Positions 47,201-54,183 of a stretch of 64,000 nucleotides of DNA are shown here, piece by piece. The DNA comes from Bacteroidia bacterium (GTDB taxonomy: Bacteria > Bacteroidota > Bacteroidia > Bacteroidales > VadinHA17). The DNA lies in assembly GCA_026391215.1 (NCBI GenBank), contig JAPLDX010000068.1, positions 1 through 64,000 of the forward strand, read 5' to 3'. Made by a program: the position numbers and the translations under genes. The notes beneath the pieces are model-generated. The model saw nothing but the letters and a program-made list of their open reading frames with translations. It did no database searches and was not told the DNA's origin. The first letter of the stretch is position 1. Every line of letters starts with the position of its first letter.

Positions 47201-47559
47201 GAACCAGAACATGACACTCCTGCTCCTTGAGTGACATCCTCGAAAACAAAACTGCCCTTATTTATATAAAGCCTGTTTTCTGCCTGGTTCCCGCAGAAAT
47301 ATATGTCGGGAAGGCCATCATTATTAAAGTCACCCAGGCCCACACCAGCGCCATTATAGTAATTCCTGTATGTATATGTATTAAACTTCTCAGTATATTC
47401 CAGCTGATTTATGAAATCGATCCTAGTTTGTTTTTGGTTGAGAAGCGAGAACAGCGGTTTCTGAACCAGATCAGACCGTTTTGTCCGGCATGAGCTGAAT
47501 AAAACGAAAATTATCATCAGCACTGCTACAAATAAACTTCTTAACCTCATAAAATCCAT
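44227..47559 (-). CDS. FG-GAP/VCBS + ASPIC/UnbV lipoprotein 3
   Basis: A 1110-residue paralogue, the first of the three to be transcribed. Its lipoprotein signal ends FSSC (Cys24); the ATG at 47559 or an internal one three codons on could start it. Seven calcium-loop motifs precede an ASPIC/UnbV domain (about 530-600; AIGASVILYIDG to IVNWPD) and seven follow. Loop 5 (DINNDTWPE) and loop 13 (DFDLNGTIE) are degenerate as in paralogue 2. It follows susD by 71 bases, a gap filled by a strong hairpin terminator that probably sets a lower level for these genes than for susCD. Confidence 0.85.
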   Translation of the reverse strand: MDFMRLRSLFVAVLMIIFVLFSSCRTKRSDLVQKPLFSLLNQKQTRIDFINQLEYTEKFNTYTYRNYYNGAGVGLGDFNNDGLPDIYFCGNQAENRLYINKGSFVFEDVTQGAGVSCSGSWSTGVSIADVNGDGWLDIYVCKSGKPDTPHRSNELFINNGDLTFSEKADEYGLGNSGLSNHASFFDYDRDGDLDCYLLNNSFQSVTDFDMKPYQRQIPDTLGGNKLYRNDNGHFVDITLEAGIYCSKIGFGLGVTVGDINRDGWPDIYVSNDFFERDYLYINNKNGTFTESLEDQIREISAGAMGADIADINNDTWPEIFATEMTPEGNARLKTKALFESWEAYSKKVTSGYYHQFARNVLQLNNRNGSFSEIGRLSGVSATDWSWGALIMDLDNDGWKDIFIANGIYKDLLDLDYLNIYSNPSIMRSMIKTEESAILSLIDMMPSVKIPNYAFHNNADLTFTNLSEKWGLSTPSFSNGAAYGDLDNDGDLDLVVNNVNMPSFVYKNETETSIRTNYLSIKLKGAGKNKDAIGASVILYIDGKTNYSELIPARGFQSSVDNRLHFGLGECNFVDSLIVNWPDGRYSVLHNIGVNQFLTIDENDKSEECSHIHGYVNPTLFLKVEKINDLNYIHSENDFNDFERDRLLFQMLSNEGPHIAVGDVNSDGLDDIYICGAKDSQGALFVQDGQGRFKKTNETLFASDRISEDTDCAFFDADGDGDKDLYVASGGNEFPESSSALVDRLYFNDGKGRFVKSGQILPAGKYESTSCVQPADFDGDGDIDMFVGIRLRPFGYGLPANGYLLENDGHGNFLNETGKLAPGLTGIGMITDMTWADVDSDGDLDIVIVGDWMPVKIFINDHGIFTDQSEKFGLSNTEGWWHTIVAKDLNRDGNVDLILGNHGLNSRFKASEKKPVTMFINDFDLNGTIEQIICTYNGDKSYPLAMKDDLVKQIPSLKQKFMKFDDYKEATIEDIFPDEVLKRSIKLNARIMESCLMINTGKGSFQLTPLPVEAQFSPVYAIAAEDFDNDGNCDILIGGNQYRGKPETGIYDASYGLFLKGNSGGTWQSVSSLTSGFFTKGEIRDLEIMNINGSPIIVVAKNNDNLQFYKY

Positions 47560-47565
47560 ATCATA

Positions 47566-47606
47566 AAAAGAGAGAGCAGGTAAATGTAATAATTACCTGC
47601 TCTCTA
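47566..47606 (-). terminator. terminator or attenuator between susD and the FG-GAP genes
   Basis: AGAGAGCAGGTAA (47571-47583) pairs perfectly with TTACCTGCTCTCT (47593-47605), a 13-bp stem with a 9-base loop, followed on the minus strand by TTTTTATG. Such a hairpin after susD suggests partial read-through to the downstream genes. Confidence 0.8.
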
Positions 47607-47630
47607 AAAGAAATTACTTAAATATTGTTG

Positions 47631-49322
47631 CTAATAACCCGTATTTTGAACCAGGTTAGGATTAGCTGCCAATTTAGATTTGTTAATTGGGAACAAAGAA
47701 CGATAAGCATCTGATTTCATTACATCTCCAACATTATTAAAGGGGAGTGTCCATTTTGAATTACTGGTCCATAATCCCCAGCGGATCAGATCCTGACGTC
47801 TGTTGTGTTCTGCAAACATTTCACGTCCCATTTCATTGAATAATTCACCTCCGGCAATGGCTGCACTTCCCATATCAAAACTCAGCTGTCCATCTAACGA
47901 AGTAAGATCAACCAAACCGGCCCGTTTTCTGATCTGGTTTACCAATGCCAATGCAGCGGCATCTGTGGGGCTATTGCTCTTACGCCAGAGCGCTTCTGCT
48001 TTCATCAGCATGACATCGGCATAACGGAATACTGCAAGATCATTGCTCATATTACCCGGATCGGATCCTACAGCAAATTCCCACTTGCCTATTCTGACTC
48101 CAGACTGTCGCCAGCACTGGGGGCCCAGTTCATTTATCTGACCTGCAGTTGAACCTATATTCCCAAAATTAAGAGGTTTTCCATCAGGATCTCCGGCATC
48201 AGCTCCGTCATCAACTACTTTTACTCCTCCGTTCGTGTATTGATAACCTGCAAGGAAATTGCCTCTTTTTCCAGCCGGAGCTGTAATTGTACCTACATCG
48301 CCTCTGCGAAGATCTGTAGCATCGTAGGATTTATAAAATTCCTCAAGCGTACAGAAACCATTCCACGGCTGCTGTGTAAGATTATAGGTATACTGGCTGC
48401 CATAATGCAATGTCTGGCATGCAATGTTGAATCCCTGGAAGAAAATCTGGTCGTAGGGTATAGCAAAGATAAATTCTTTGGACCCCGAATTGTTCACATT
48501 AAAATTTGTAAAATAGTTACTTTCCAGTGAATATTTACCTGAGTTTATAATCTCATCACAAGCTGTGATCACTTTATCCCACTGTGCAGTGCCAGTATAT
48601 ACTGCTGCATTAAGGTATAATTTAGCCAGCAACATCTGTCCTGCATAATAATTCATACGTCCGTAAGTTGTTCCGTCGACGGCTTTTGACAGCTTGGGAA
48701 CAGCTGTTTCCAGATCGCCAACAACAAAAGTGTACACCTCTGATCTTGACTTGGTTGCAGGTGCAGCTTCTCCGCTTGCGAAATCAGTAACAAGCGGGAC
48801 ATTACCATACATATCAATCAATTGCCAATAAAAGAAACCACGAACAGTCTCGAGTTCCGAAATATAAGCATCTGCTGCGGCCTGTTCTACCTGTCCGCTC
48901 TCAACAAGAGACTGAAACTGGTACATTAACCTGTTTGCAGTATTTACGCCGCTGAAGCAAAAGTCCCATGCACCACCTGTTGCGCTAACTTCATAATCCC
49001 ATGAATGTAAATGAAGCTTTCTCCAGTTACCTCCATCATCCCAGTCCGATCCTCTGGTAGGAACAGCCATCTCATCAGTAGTGACCTCCTGTAAACTAAA
49101 CATATCACCAGAAGCATAACCTCCAAACTGAGTATAAGCAGCGCCTAACGCTGAAACAAATTCTTTCTCTGATTTGAAGAAATTGTCGGGTGTTACCTCG
49201 CTGTAAAGAGTTTCATCCAATTTGGTGCACGACTGACTAAAAGCAATTACTATAATTGCAGTTAATGTTACTTTTATCAGAAGTATTGATTTTTTCATCA
49301 TATTTCTTACTATTGTTTTCAT
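47631..49322 (-). CDS. SusD/RagB-family nutrient-binding lipoprotein
   Basis: A 563-residue outer-membrane lipoprotein that caps the SusC channel and captures the substrate. Its lipoprotein signal ends FSQSC (Cys32), followed by TKLDE, a Bacteroidota surface-export-like acidic pattern. SusD features are visible: the N-terminal TPDNFFKSEKEF, tetratricopeptide-like helices in the first half, and the C-terminal VMLMKAEALWR and EHNRRQDLIRWG motifs of RagB/SusD proteins. A downstream start at residues 8 or 9 is possible. It begins 18 bases after the susC stop codon. The substrate is not shown by the sequence, and it is not closely like the starch SusD. Confidence 0.95.
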   Translation of the reverse strand: MKTIVRNMMKKSILLIKVTLTAIIVIAFSQSCTKLDETLYSEVTPDNFFKSEKEFVSALGAAYTQFGGYASGDMFSLQEVTTDEMAVPTRGSDWDDGGNWRKLHLHSWDYEVSATGGAWDFCFSGVNTANRLMYQFQSLVESGQVEQAAADAYISELETVRGFFYWQLIDMYGNVPLVTDFASGEAAPATKSRSEVYTFVVGDLETAVPKLSKAVDGTTYGRMNYYAGQMLLAKLYLNAAVYTGTAQWDKVITACDEIINSGKYSLESNYFTNFNVNNSGSKEFIFAIPYDQIFFQGFNIACQTLHYGSQYTYNLTQQPWNGFCTLEEFYKSYDATDLRRGDVGTITAPAGKRGNFLAGYQYTNGGVKVVDDGADAGDPDGKPLNFGNIGSTAGQINELGPQCWRQSGVRIGKWEFAVGSDPGNMSNDLAVFRYADVMLMKAEALWRKSNSPTDAAALALVNQIRKRAGLVDLTSLDGQLSFDMGSAAIAGGELFNEMGREMFAEHNRRQDLIRWGLWTSNSKWTLPFNNVGDVMKSDAYRSLFPINKSKLAANPNLVQNTGY

Positions 49323-49340
49323 GTCTTTAAATTTTCAGGA

Positions 49341-52300
49341 TTAAAAAACAAAGTTTGCACCAAAAGTTACAGATCTGGTTCTGAACCATTCACTCCTTCT
49401 GTCGACACCAGGTACGAGCGTACTGCCATATGTTCCAAGATCTGTGGCACTATCTGTGTATCTCGGGTTAGGATCCACACCTTTATACTTGGTGATATAG
49501 AATAAATTATTACCGCCAAGGTAAACCCTTATTTTACTGAACTGGCCGCTCTTTGGTAAATTGAAATTATACCCTACACTCATGTTATCGAGAGAAACAA
49601 AGTCAGCATTTTCAACATCTTTGCTTGACAAAGTACCTGAAGAGACGTTCAGAAGTTTTCCTGTCGAACTTCTCATATCAGTAGTTGAATTTGGCAGGTT
49701 ATATGATGTGATATAATTCGGCACTTCAAAGAATCCACGGAAAGAGTTAATAAGATCATGTCCGAATACGCCACGGAAGAATACATTCAGATCCCAGTTT
49801 TTATAATTAAGTGTATTGCCAAATCCAGTCTGGAACTTGGGCAAACCGTTTCCAGTCACCGTCCTGTCAGATGCACCGATACTTCCATCTCCGTCTACAT
49901 CTTTAAATATAAATTTACCATCGTCATCAATTCCCTCGTATACATATGTAAGTATCTGACCTAAAGGTTTACCTTCTTCCACTCTTGTTAATGGTGTCTG
50001 ATTTTGTCCTGGCGAACCCATATCACCCAGATCCTGTACTCCATAACTCAAATCAGCACCATTGAAAGTGCCTGAAAGTGATACCAGTGTGTTCCCAAGA
50101 CTGTATGATGGAGTAACTGTTACGCTGTAGGAAAAATCTTGTTTTTCAACAGCATGCCAGGTCAGTGTCAATTCCAAGCCGCTGCTTTTTAATTTTCCAA
50201 GGTTCATCCATGCCTGATTATAAAGGTTTGGTGGAACCGGCACTCCATATTGCCACAACAGGTCAGTAGTCGTTCTGGTATAAAAGTCAAATGCACCGGA
50301 AACCCTTGATTTGAACAATGCGAAATCAAATCCGGCATCTATTTCACCTTTCTTTTCCCATTTAAGATCAGTATTTGCATTACTTACAGGTGAATAGCCA
50401 GGGACGAATGCTCCGTTATAGAAGAAATTACCCGAAGGGCCCATGCGAAGCAATGATAAATAACTGCTTGGCGGCTCGGCTCCTGTAACACCATAACTGG
50501 CTCTCAATTTAAGGTTGTCAACAAAACTGAGGTTTACTAATCTGGATAGATCCACTCCTCCTCCAATTGATGGGAATATACCCCACTTACTATCAGCACC
50601 GAACCTTGAGGAGCCTTCATACCTTGCGCTGGCGGTCAAAAACCATGTACTGTTAATATTCAGGTTGACACGTCCAAAGAATGCAATCAGTTTATGGTCG
50701 TTCTTATAACTGGTTATTGTTCCTTTACCATTTTTGAAATCGAGGGCAGCATTAAGATTATTATATGTGAAATTGTCGGTAAGAAAATCACCTCCCTCAG
50801 CATAAAAACCTTCATAAGTAAAATCCTGATATGAATAACCACCAAGGACTGTCAGGTTTGTACCTGCTGTCACATCACCTGTCCAATGTGCTGTTGATTC
50901 AAAAAGCCGGCTGAAAGAAGAATTTGCACTCCTTGAAGCTAAGCCAGTCCTGTTCATCCCTCCCCAGTAATCATTTTTATCATAATATGTACCCCCGAGA
51001 TCATCAGAACTCTGGATAGCATAAAAAGCATCAAGAGTCAATCCTTTGATGATTTCATAGGCACCTTTTAATGAAAGATTCATCATTCTGGATTGTCCGT
51101 CATTTTTATTTAACTCTAGGATTGCAACAGGGTTATAGTAATCAAACAGCACCTGTTGAAAATATCCATCGTATTTATCATAAAGTGCATCATCACTTTT
51201 TACAGGAGCAGTCGGATTATATTGTGTGGCATATCTGAATGCAGCAGGAAAACCATATTGTGATTCCCTTTGCGTAGCCCCCAGATTCACATCAAAGGTA
51301 AGCTTATCATTCAATGCTTTTTGTGTAAGATTGATCCTTCCGTTTAACTGTTTGAATCCAGTCGTACGCATAACACCTTCACCATTATGATAATTGATTG
51401 AAGCCCGGTAATTTGATTTATCAGTTCCTCCCGATAACGAAAGATTATGTACCTGTGTCAGGGCTGTCTGTTCAATCTCCTTGAACCAGTCAGTACTTTC
51501 GCCAAAGTCTGTTCCAATAGTGTTCGAGTACTCCTGATTAATTTCAGTCTTCAATGCCCTCCATTCTGTAGCAGTCATCACAGGGTAATTCTTTGCAACC
51601 ATTTCAGCAGTACCATAAACATTGTACTCGATGACGGATGTACCTTTTTTGCCCTGCTTGGTAGTAACCAGAATTACGCCGCTGGAACCCCTTGTTCCAT
51701 AAATAGATGCAGCAGAACCATCCTTTAAAACGCTCATGGATTCAATATCATTCGGATCCACATTTTCAAGAGAACCCCCGACAACGCCATCAATAACAAC
51801 AAGAGGCTGGGTATTTGCACCAATGGTACTCAAACCCCTCAGGCGTATAGTATACCCTCCATTCGGGTCCCCGCCAGCTTTACTGACGGACAAACCTGCC
51901 ACCTTACCAACTATAAGCTGTTCAGGTGTGTTGAGGTTACCCTTGTTAAACTCATCAGATTTTACACTGGAAATGGCACTCGTAATCTCTTTCTTCTTCT
52001 GTGTGCCATATCCTGTAACCACAACTTCTCCAAGTGTACTTGTCTCAGGAACCAGTACCACATTGAATGTAGACTGACTACCTACAGCCACCTGCTGAGA
52101 AGTATAGCCGATAAATGAAAAAACCAGGACTGCTTCCGATCCCGGAACCGGAATACTGAAATTACCTTCAGCATCACTTATCGCCCCGGTCATTGTTCCC
52201 TGAACAACAATGTTCACTCCGGCTAGCGCACCCTCTGTCTCAGAAGTTACTTTACCTGTAACTGTTCTTTGTTGAGCGCTGGCTAAGCTAACCGCGAAGT

Positions 52301-52364
52301 ATAAAAGGAAAATAGATAATATCCATTTCCTCCATGAGAATAAATAATTTTTAAAAGTTCCCAT
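49341..52364 (-). CDS. SusC/RagA-family TonB-dependent outer-membrane importer
   Basis: A 1007-residue TonB-dependent channel. Signal peptide to about residue 30 (SLASAQQ). A carboxypeptidase-regulatory-like domain (about 33-110) is followed by the TonB-box-like VVVTGYG, the plug domain (about 120-230, with LRGLSTIGANTQPLVVIDG and IYGTRGSSGVILVTTK) and the 22-stranded barrel with repeated aromatic beta strands to the C-terminal NFVF. There is no N-terminal signalling (STN) domain, so it is not coupled to an anti-sigma factor in the usual way. It heads the operon with susD and three FG-GAP lipoproteins. LacI is encoded divergently. Confidence 0.95.
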   Translation of the reverse strand: MGTFKNYLFSWRKWILSIFLLYFAVSLASAQQRTVTGKVTSETEGALAGVNIVVQGTMTGAISDAEGNFSIPVPGSEAVLVFSFIGYTSQQVAVGSQSTFNVVLVPETSTLGEVVVTGYGTQKKKEITSAISSVKSDEFNKGNLNTPEQLIVGKVAGLSVSKAGGDPNGGYTIRLRGLSTIGANTQPLVVIDGVVGGSLENVDPNDIESMSVLKDGSAASIYGTRGSSGVILVTTKQGKKGTSVIEYNVYGTAEMVAKNYPVMTATEWRALKTEINQEYSNTIGTDFGESTDWFKEIEQTALTQVHNLSLSGGTDKSNYRASINYHNGEGVMRTTGFKQLNGRINLTQKALNDKLTFDVNLGATQRESQYGFPAAFRYATQYNPTAPVKSDDALYDKYDGYFQQVLFDYYNPVAILELNKNDGQSRMMNLSLKGAYEIIKGLTLDAFYAIQSSDDLGGTYYDKNDYWGGMNRTGLASRSANSSFSRLFESTAHWTGDVTAGTNLTVLGGYSYQDFTYEGFYAEGGDFLTDNFTYNNLNAALDFKNGKGTITSYKNDHKLIAFFGRVNLNINSTWFLTASARYEGSSRFGADSKWGIFPSIGGGVDLSRLVNLSFVDNLKLRASYGVTGAEPPSSYLSLLRMGPSGNFFYNGAFVPGYSPVSNANTDLKWEKKGEIDAGFDFALFKSRVSGAFDFYTRTTTDLLWQYGVPVPPNLYNQAWMNLGKLKSSGLELTLTWHAVEKQDFSYSVTVTPSYSLGNTLVSLSGTFNGADLSYGVQDLGDMGSPGQNQTPLTRVEEGKPLGQILTYVYEGIDDDGKFIFKDVDGDGSIGASDRTVTGNGLPKFQTGFGNTLNYKNWDLNVFFRGVFGHDLINSFRGFFEVPNYITSYNLPNSTTDMRSSTGKLLNVSSGTLSSKDVENADFVSLDNMSVGYNFNLPKSGQFSKIRVYLGGNNLFYITKYKGVDPNPRYTDSATDLGTYGSTLVPGVDRRSEWFRTRSVTFGANFVF

Positions 52365-52564
52365 CGTAAAAATATTAAGGTTAGTTATTTATAGGTTTAA
52401 GAAAAAATACTTTGTCAAAAAAATGTGCTATTCTGTGCATGATAACTTCAAAGGATTTAAGACAGGTTCAAGGTTTCATAATTAGGTTAATCAAATATAG
52501 AATTAATTCTGAGATTAAAAACAGATTAAAAAGAAATATTCACGGAATCTGAAACACATTACAG

Positions 52565-52577
52565 CAAACGTTTGAAA
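52565..52577. promoter_or_regulatory. putative LacI-family operator between susC and lacI
   Basis: CAAACGTTTGAAA includes the perfect 10-base palindrome CAAACGTTTG. The core AAACGTTTGAAA occurs again upstream of the maltose operon at 25196-25207. The location in the divergent region beside the lacI gene is what one expects of an autoregulatory site. Confidence 0.55.
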
Positions 52578-52711
52578 TACTAATAATAAAAAAAACCTCA
52601 TTATCCTCCGATTATTCTGTTTAATCTTTACTGAATATTGATTAACAGAATTTTGCTTTGAGGATCATTTTTATTCCTTTTAGGAAAATATATTTATTTC
52701 AACTAACTTGG

Positions 52712-52719
52712 TATTTTTG
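52712..52719 (+). promoter_or_regulatory. -7 promoter element of lacI
   Basis: TATTTTTG fits TAnnTTTG and is only 16 bases before the ATG at 52736. Transcription would start about 7 bases downstream, giving a leader of roughly ten bases. A weak -33 (TTTC) is about 20 bases upstream. Confidence 0.5.
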
Positions 52720-52735
52720 AACCTCCGGGAAGATT

Positions 52736-53755
52736 ATGGGAAAGGGACGGGTAACAATTAAGGACATAGCCAGAGAGCTCGGGATTTCTCCTTCAACGGT
52801 ATCAAAAGCTTTGAAAGGACATCCTGATATCAGCTCTGCTACAAAAAAGGCAGTAAAGGAGCTTGTTGAAAAATGGAATTATAAACCCGATCCTATAGCC
52901 CTGAGCCTTAAAGTCGGCCAGAGCAGGACCATAGGTGTGATAGTACCGGAAATAGTTCATTATTTCTTCTCCACAGTGATAAGCGGGATTGAAGATATTG
53001 CTTATGATTCAGGATATAATGTCCTCTTCTGCCAGTCAAATGAATTATATGAAAGAGAAGTAAAGGCAGTTGAAACTCTTCTCTCCGGACGGGCTGACGG
53101 GATACTTGTCTCTCTGAGCAAAGTGACAGAGAATTTTGATCATTTCAGGAAGATAATGAAAGCAGGGATACCGCTCGTATTTTTTGACAGGGTATGTGAT
53201 GAACTTGAAACAGACAGGGTAATAGTCGATGATGAAAAGGGTGCATATGATGCTACAAATCATCTTATACACACCGGATGTTCCAATATCATCCATCTGT
53301 CCGGACCACCAAACCTGATAATCGGGAAAAACAGGAAAGCAGGATTTATAAGAGCATTGAAGGAGCATAGAATTCCAATCCGGGCCGAAAATATTATTAA
53401 GTGTGATACAGCCCCCGAAGCCCGGATCATAGTTCCTGAGATTCTAAAAAGAACCAAGAAACCTGACGGCATTTTTGCAGTCAATGACCTCACTGCTGCA
53501 GAGACCATGAAAATTGTAAAGCTCAATGGGTATAAAGTGCCTGATGATATTTCGATAATCGGATTTACCAGCGGCATGATATCTGATCTTACCGATCCTC
53601 CTCTTACCTCAGTTCAGCAGCATGGGTACATCGTCGGACAGGAAGCAGTAAACTTACTCATAAAGAATATTGAAAACAGAAACGAGATACCTTTTCAGAC
53701 AAAGGTGATCAAAACAGAACTTGTCATTAAAGGATCAACCAGAAAGGTGCTGTAA
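52736..53755 (+). CDS. LacI-family transcriptional regulator
   Basis: A 339-residue DNA-binding sugar-responsive regulator. The helix-turn-helix is at about residues 4-50 (VTIKDIARELGISPSTVSKALKGHPDIS), followed by the hinge near 55-60 and a periplasmic-binding-protein-like effector domain (from VIVPEIVHYFF to the C-terminus). It is complete and typical in length. It is divergent from susC, and the shared AAACGTTTGAAA sites at 25196 and 52566 are candidates for its operators. Targets therefore may include the maltose operon 27 kb away. The ligand is not known. Confidence 0.93.
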   Translation: MGKGRVTIKDIARELGISPSTVSKALKGHPDISSATKKAVKELVEKWNYKPDPIALSLKVGQSRTIGVIVPEIVHYFFSTVISGIEDIAYDSGYNVLFCQSNELYEREVKAVETLLSGRADGILVSLSKVTENFDHFRKIMKAGIPLVFFDRVCDELETDRVIVDDEKGAYDATNHLIHTGCSNIIHLSGPPNLIIGKNRKAGFIRALKEHRIPIRAENIIKCDTAPEARIIVPEILKRTKKPDGIFAVNDLTAAETMKIVKLNGYKVPDDISIIGFTSGMISDLTDPPLTSVQQHGYIVGQEAVNLLIKNIENRNEIPFQTKVIKTELVIKGSTRKVL

Positions 53756-53771
53756 AAAAGAAAAAAAACCT

Positions 53772-53779
53772 TATTTTTG
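53772..53779 (+). promoter_or_regulatory. -7 promoter element of gcvH
   Basis: TATTTTTG fits TAnnTTTG and lies 29 bases before the ATG at 53809. It makes gcvH independent of the lacI gene 53 bases upstream. Confidence 0.5.
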
Positions 53780-53808
53780 GCTCAATAGTAATTTTAAAAC
53801 TGATCATT

Positions 53809-54183
53809 ATGAACATACCGGCAGATCTTTTGTATACCAAGGACCATGAATGGCTTCGCGTTGAAGGAGATATGGGCTACGTGGGAATAACCGACTTTGC
53901 CCAGGGAGAACTGGGAGATGTTGTTTTCGTAGAGATAGAAACTCTAGGAGAAACCCTTAAGAAAGAGGAGGTCTTTGGAACCATCGAAGCAGTAAAAACA
54001 GTTTCGGATATGTTTATGCCGGTGGGAGGAGAGATACTTGAAGTAAATCCTTCTATTGAAGAATCACCTGTCGTAGTAAACAAGGATCCTTACGGGAAAG
54101 GCTGGATGGTAAAAATTAAAATAACAGATCCTGCTGAAATCAGTACACTGCTCTCAGCAGATAAGTACAAAACACTTTTATAA
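53809..54183 (+). CDS. gcvH: glycine cleavage system H protein
   Basis: A 124-residue lipoyl carrier protein that shuttles the aminomethyl group between the P, T and L proteins of glycine cleavage. The lipoylated lysine is Lys63 in the motif [13 protein letters not shown]. The protein starts [18 protein letters not shown], typical of the family. It has its own promoter and is convergent with infB; the stop codons overlap. In several Bacteroidota gcvH is next to sprA, but here it is about 28 kb away, with sugar-use genes between them. Confidence 0.95.
   Translation: MNIPADLLYTKDHEWLRVEGDMGYVGITDFAQGELGDVVFVEIETLGETLKKEEVFGTIEAVKTVSDMFMPVGGEILEVNPSIEESPVVVNKDPYGKGWMVKIKITDPAEISTLLSADKYKTLL

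Larger units (their letters stand above)
52365..52735. promoter_or_regulatory. divergent control region between susC and lacI
   Basis: This 371-base AT-rich interval has no gene. It contains the palindrome at 52565-52574, a plausible minus-strand -7 element for susC at 52492-52499 (CAAATATA, that is TATATTTG on the minus strand, with a weak -33), and a good -7 element for lacI at 52712-52719. Nothing else was seen in it. Confidence 0.6.

Noticed and set aside
36900..47559. Periodic short repeats that look like a CRISPR or tandem-repeat array
   Set aside because: The periodicity comes from codons for calcium-binding loops within three coding genes, without constant spacer length.
47631..52364. 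Identification of the SusCD pair as the starch-specific Sus system
   Set aside because: It is distant from the GH13 genes, lacks SusE/F and signalling domains, and its sequence is not clearly of the starch type; only a shared operator motif suggests a link.
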